Below are positions 23,975 through 26,013 of a DNA stretch of 26,013 bases, piece by piece (position 1 is the stretch's first letter; each line of letters starts with the position of its first letter). This DNA comes from CAZHLD01 sp964533185 (GTDB lineage Bacteria; Acidobacteriota; Terriglobia; Acidiferrales; UBA7541), in the NCBI GenBank assembly GCA_964533185.1, contig CAZHLD010000039.1, forward strand, positions 1-26,013. The letters are read 5' to 3'. The notes under the pieces are model-generated. The model was not told where the DNA came from and made no database searches. It saw only the letters and a list, made by a program, of their open reading frames with translations. A program made the position numbers and the translations under genes.

Positions 23975-25348
23975 ATGACCATCCTAGATGATCTTCCAAA
24001 TCGCACACTGCCTTACATCGCGATGACGGCATTGAACGAGCCCATCGAGATCGTGGCAGGTTCATTCCAGCTTTTCCTGCCGAACGAGGGGACAGGAAGA
24101 ATTGACGGTCACCTTCGCTTCAGATGGCTGCCCTCGACGGCAATGGAGTTCGAGGGTGGGTATTCGGGACCGCCTGTCAATCTGTTAGCACAAGAGGATG
24201 TTAGCCTAAGGATCGAAGAGATGGGGTTGGACGTCCCTGTCCTGATCACAAATGCCCAAGGGGGACGATCTCCCCAGCAGATTCGGGGTGTGTTTCGAAG
24301 AGCAGCTACAGTTTGCACCGCGGCCAACGTAGATCACGTGCGATTCTCTCTTGTCAATTTTCCCGAATATTTTGGGAATGTTGTCAGATACGAGGTTGAT
24401 CGCACTTGGGGCCGTTTCTCGGGCCGTCTCGGCATTTCTTCGCCCGATTTCGTCTGTACAGTTGATGGAATTCCCGAAATCCGTGAACTCCATCGGGCAG
24501 CCAACCGAGATGCCGGGTTTGTGATTTCCCATGTCGGCGAGATCAGACCTTTGCACGGGAGGCTAGACACCAAGGGTATTGATGACCTGCTTGATGTGCT
24601 GCATCTATTCTTCGGGTTTCTTTGCGGAACATGGTCAGGTCCAGTATTTCCGGAGGGATTCACAGGCAACGAGAGGACCTGGAAGCAATTCGCTGCATGG
24701 AAACTATATGAAACAGGAGCAGTTCCGACATGGTTGCCTCAGGCCAATCCTCTTGAGTTGAACGGACTGTTTTCTGGGTTCCTCGAAAAATGTTCTGACC
24801 CTTCTTGGCGCTCAACTCTACGGAAGGCTCTGGGCTGGCATGTTCAGGCGAATTCGTCACTCGTGGCACACGAAACCAAGATTGTGATGGCACAGATCAC
24901 GCTTGAACTTCTTGCTTGGGTCGAGCTCGTCGAAAACCGGCGGCTCCACAGCCGAAGTGATTTCGGACGGCTCTCAGCTGCCGGTCGCATTCGCTCTCTT
25001 CTGCATCACTTAAATATCCCTAGTGGCGTGCCGTTGCACTGTCAAGAGTTAATGAGTCTGCAAGACGGCGAGGCTTTCGATGGTCCAGGTATCTTGGTGC
25101 GTCTCCGAAATGCGCTCGTGCACGCGACCGGGGACAGCCGTGCGCTGACAAGTTCGCTTTCTGGCTTGCATTTGTGGACAGCTGGTCAGCTCGCTCTCCA
25201 ATATGTCGAGTTGGCTATTTTGGCTCTTTGCGGTTACCAAGGGAAGTACGCTCGCCGAGCGTGGCGTGGCTGGCGGGGTGAGGATGAGGCATTCGTGCCC
25301 TGGGTGACGGATGCACTAACCACTGTGGACGGTGCGTTGGGTTCCTGA
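23975..25348 (+). CDS. HEPN-motif protein, ApeA-like putative phage-defence ribonuclease (457 aa)
   Basis: The N-terminal half is beta-rich (IVAGSFQLFLPNEGTGRIDG, HVRFSLVNFPEYFG, VRYEVDRTWGRFSG). The C-terminal half is helical, with GIDDLLDVLHLFFGFLCG, the helix MAQITLELLAWVELVE, and LVRLRNALVHATG. RNALVH (Arg378 to His383) is the R-x4-H signature of HEPN ribonucleases. A beta N-terminal domain followed by HEPN is the layout of ApeA-type abortive-infection proteins; the match is by architecture, not by search. Start 23975 has AGAGGAAA 6 bases before it; an ATG at 23957 would add six residues. Base composition is less GC-rich than neighbours, suggesting transfer. It is a single gene ending at a clear terminator. 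Confidence 0.75.
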   Translation: MTILDDLPNRTLPYIAMTALNEPIEIVAGSFQLFLPNEGTGRIDGHLRFRWLPSTAMEFEGGYSGPPVNLLAQEDVSLRIEEMGLDVPVLITNAQGGRSPQQIRGVFRRAATVCTAANVDHVRFSLVNFPEYFGNVVRYEVDRTWGRFSGRLGISSPDFVCTVDGIPEIRELHRAANRDAGFVISHVGEIRPLHGRLDTKGIDDLLDVLHLFFGFLCGTWSGPVFPEGFTGNERTWKQFAAWKLYETGAVPTWLPQANPLELNGLFSGFLEKCSDPSWRSTLRKALGWHVQANSSLVAHETKIVMAQITLELLAWVELVENRRLHSRSDFGRLSAAGRIRSLLHHLNIPSGVPLHCQELMSLQDGEAFDGPGILVRLRNALVHATGDSRALTSSLSGLHLWTAGQLALQYVELAILALCGYQGKYARRAWRGWRGEDEAFVPWVTDALTTVDGALGS

Positions 25349-25390
25349 CCTGTGCCAGCGGGACCCGCGAGCACAGGCCTGCCTTTTTTC
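25349..25390 (+). terminator. Terminator of the HEPN gene
   Basis: CCTGTGC (25349-25355) pairs with GCACAGG (25371-25377), with an inner GCGG/CCGC stem. The T-run CCTTTTTTCCTTTTC follows directly. It starts right after the HEPN stop. Confidence 0.8.
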
Positions 25391-25434
25391 CTTTTCGAGT
25401 CACGCAGGCTTAGAGTGTTCTGTCGATCAGAGGG

Positions 25435-25471
25435 ATTCTTCGGCCCGACCGAGAGCGTCGGGCCTCAGAAT
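25435..25471. repeat. REP-like palindromic element
   Basis: ATTCT-TC-GGCCCGAC and GTCGGGCC-TC-AGAAT form a long hairpin around CGAGAGC. A related start (GAGAGATTCTTCGCCCCGGC) occurs at the window end (25980-25999), so the element probably recurs in the genome. Confidence 0.65.
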
Positions 25472-25506
25472 GACAATCGCAGAGCGGGCACCGGCGCTAA
25501 ACAAAA

Positions 25507-25642
25507 GGGCATATGCGATACGCCCCTACGGGGAGGGGCCGGCAAGATGACGGCGGTACCGGAGATGGCGGGGTAAACCCGCCGCTACAGAGGCAGGCAT
25601 CCACCAACAGGCAGAGGGCGTATGCCATACGCCCCTACAGGA
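25507..25642. repeat. Cluster of three short hairpins with a shared CTAC tail
   Basis: Three palindromes occur in 136 bp: GGGCATATGCGATACGCCC (25507-25525, imperfect), GGCGGG-GTAAA-CCCGCC (25567-25583) and GGGCGTAT-GCC-ATACGCCC (25616-25634, perfect). Each is followed by CCTACGG, GCTACAG or CCTACAG. The first and third are variants of one element. They lie between the HEPN gene and the small minus-strand gene, in DNA with no gene. Confidence 0.65.
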
Positions 25643-25654
25643 AGGTGCCGGCAG

Positions 25655-25873
25655 TCAGGCGGGGCGGACGCGGTCGGCGGGGACCTCAACTTCTGAGACG
25701 CCTCGGAAGGAGAAGAGGAGTTTAACCAGGTATTTCGGCGGCGAGTCGGAAGTTTGACGGACGATGTGACCAACGGCGTCGGTGACAGCGGCGTGGAATA
25801 AGACACCCTGGACCTGGATGCCGGCCAGGTTGACGCGAACCATCTGGCCGGGTTGAAAGGAAGCATCGGTCAT
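25655..25873 (-). CDS. Small hypothetical protein, SH3-like barrel (72 aa)
   Basis: The protein has five to six short strands: GQMVRVNLAGIQVQGVLFHA, GHIVRQTSD, YLVKLLFSF and SEVEVPADRVRP, typical of a small SH3-like or KOW-like barrel. There is no signal peptide and no catalytic motif. ATG 25873 is preferred, with GAGAG upstream; a TTG at 25903 would add ten residues. No role is assigned. Confidence 0.6.
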   Translation of the reverse strand: MTDASFQPGQMVRVNLAGIQVQGVLFHAAVTDAVGHIVRQTSDSPPKYLVKLLFSFRGVSEVEVPADRVRPA

Positions 25874-26013
25874 GGGGTCATTCTCTCGCCGCGCGAGATA
25901 CAAGTCCAGCGGTGGGGTCGGCTGAAGTGGCGATGACGAGTGTGGAGAGTCGAGTTAGGAAATGAGGCGTCGCTGCTGCGGAGAGATTCTTCGCCCCGGC
26001 ATCGCAAGCTCTT
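25874..26013. other. Right edge of the window, non-coding
   Basis: No gene is visible. The last 34 bases begin another copy of the ATTCTTCG-type repeat seen at 25435. Confidence 0.4.

Overview
The window looks like a piece of an uncultivated soil bacterium, most likely an acidobacterium, assembled from metagenomic reads. The evidence is high GC, a Ser/Thr kinase fused to TPR repeats, choice-of-anchor/Hydin-type repeat proteins, an FHA-GAF-PP2C phosphatase, and a run of 100 N whose two edges carry the same 55 bp. The taxonomic call is inference from gene types, not from a marker gene.

Layout. 1-2000: a 45-bp tRNA 3'-end sequence occurs at 1-45 and again at 1956-2000. It brackets about 1.9 kb holding one secreted protein and two decayed genes (DUF72 and DUF2846 remnants), which fits a decayed tRNA-targeted insertion. 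2089-6000: housekeeping and stress genes, namely a Spy-like periplasmic protein, MsrA, a GNAT-type protein, a cyclopropane-fatty-acid-synthase-like methyltransferase and a DUF6526 membrane protein. 6418-7002: a weak membrane-anchored Pro/Ala-rich ORF. 7153-10704: a tight three-gene operon with ATGA and GTGA stop/start overlaps. It encodes an alpha/beta-hydrolase (GHSLGG), a caspase-like peptidase (His/Cys dyad) and an unrecognised two-part protein. This is the best candidate for an undescribed system, plausibly a conflict or regulated-proteolysis module. 10705-11357: non-coding DNA with two related hairpin-forming repeats and T/G-rich direct repeats. 11358-12854: an IS3-family element joined directly to a choice-of-anchor gene that lacks its 5' end.

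12855-21000: the truncated repeat protein, an outer-membrane beta-barrel protein, then a signalling block of a transmembrane Ser/Thr kinase with TPRs, a Tat-signal exported protein and a convergent FHA-GAF-PP2C phosphatase. The block carries duplicated debris: two copies of a choice-of-anchor C-terminal tail flank the kinase, and a broken copy of the phosphatase 3' end lies before it. The N-gap inside the kinase is almost certainly a scaffolding artefact; removing one 55-bp copy plus the Ns (155 bp) restores one frame of 894 codons.

21168-26013: a CPA2-type cation/proton antiporter, a class IV aminotransferase, a HEPN-motif protein resembling ApeA-type phage-defence proteins, a cluster of REP-like hairpins, and a small SH3-like protein at the right edge. 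Two regions, the caspase operon and the HEPN gene, thus have defence-like character and are bordered by mobile or repeat DNA.
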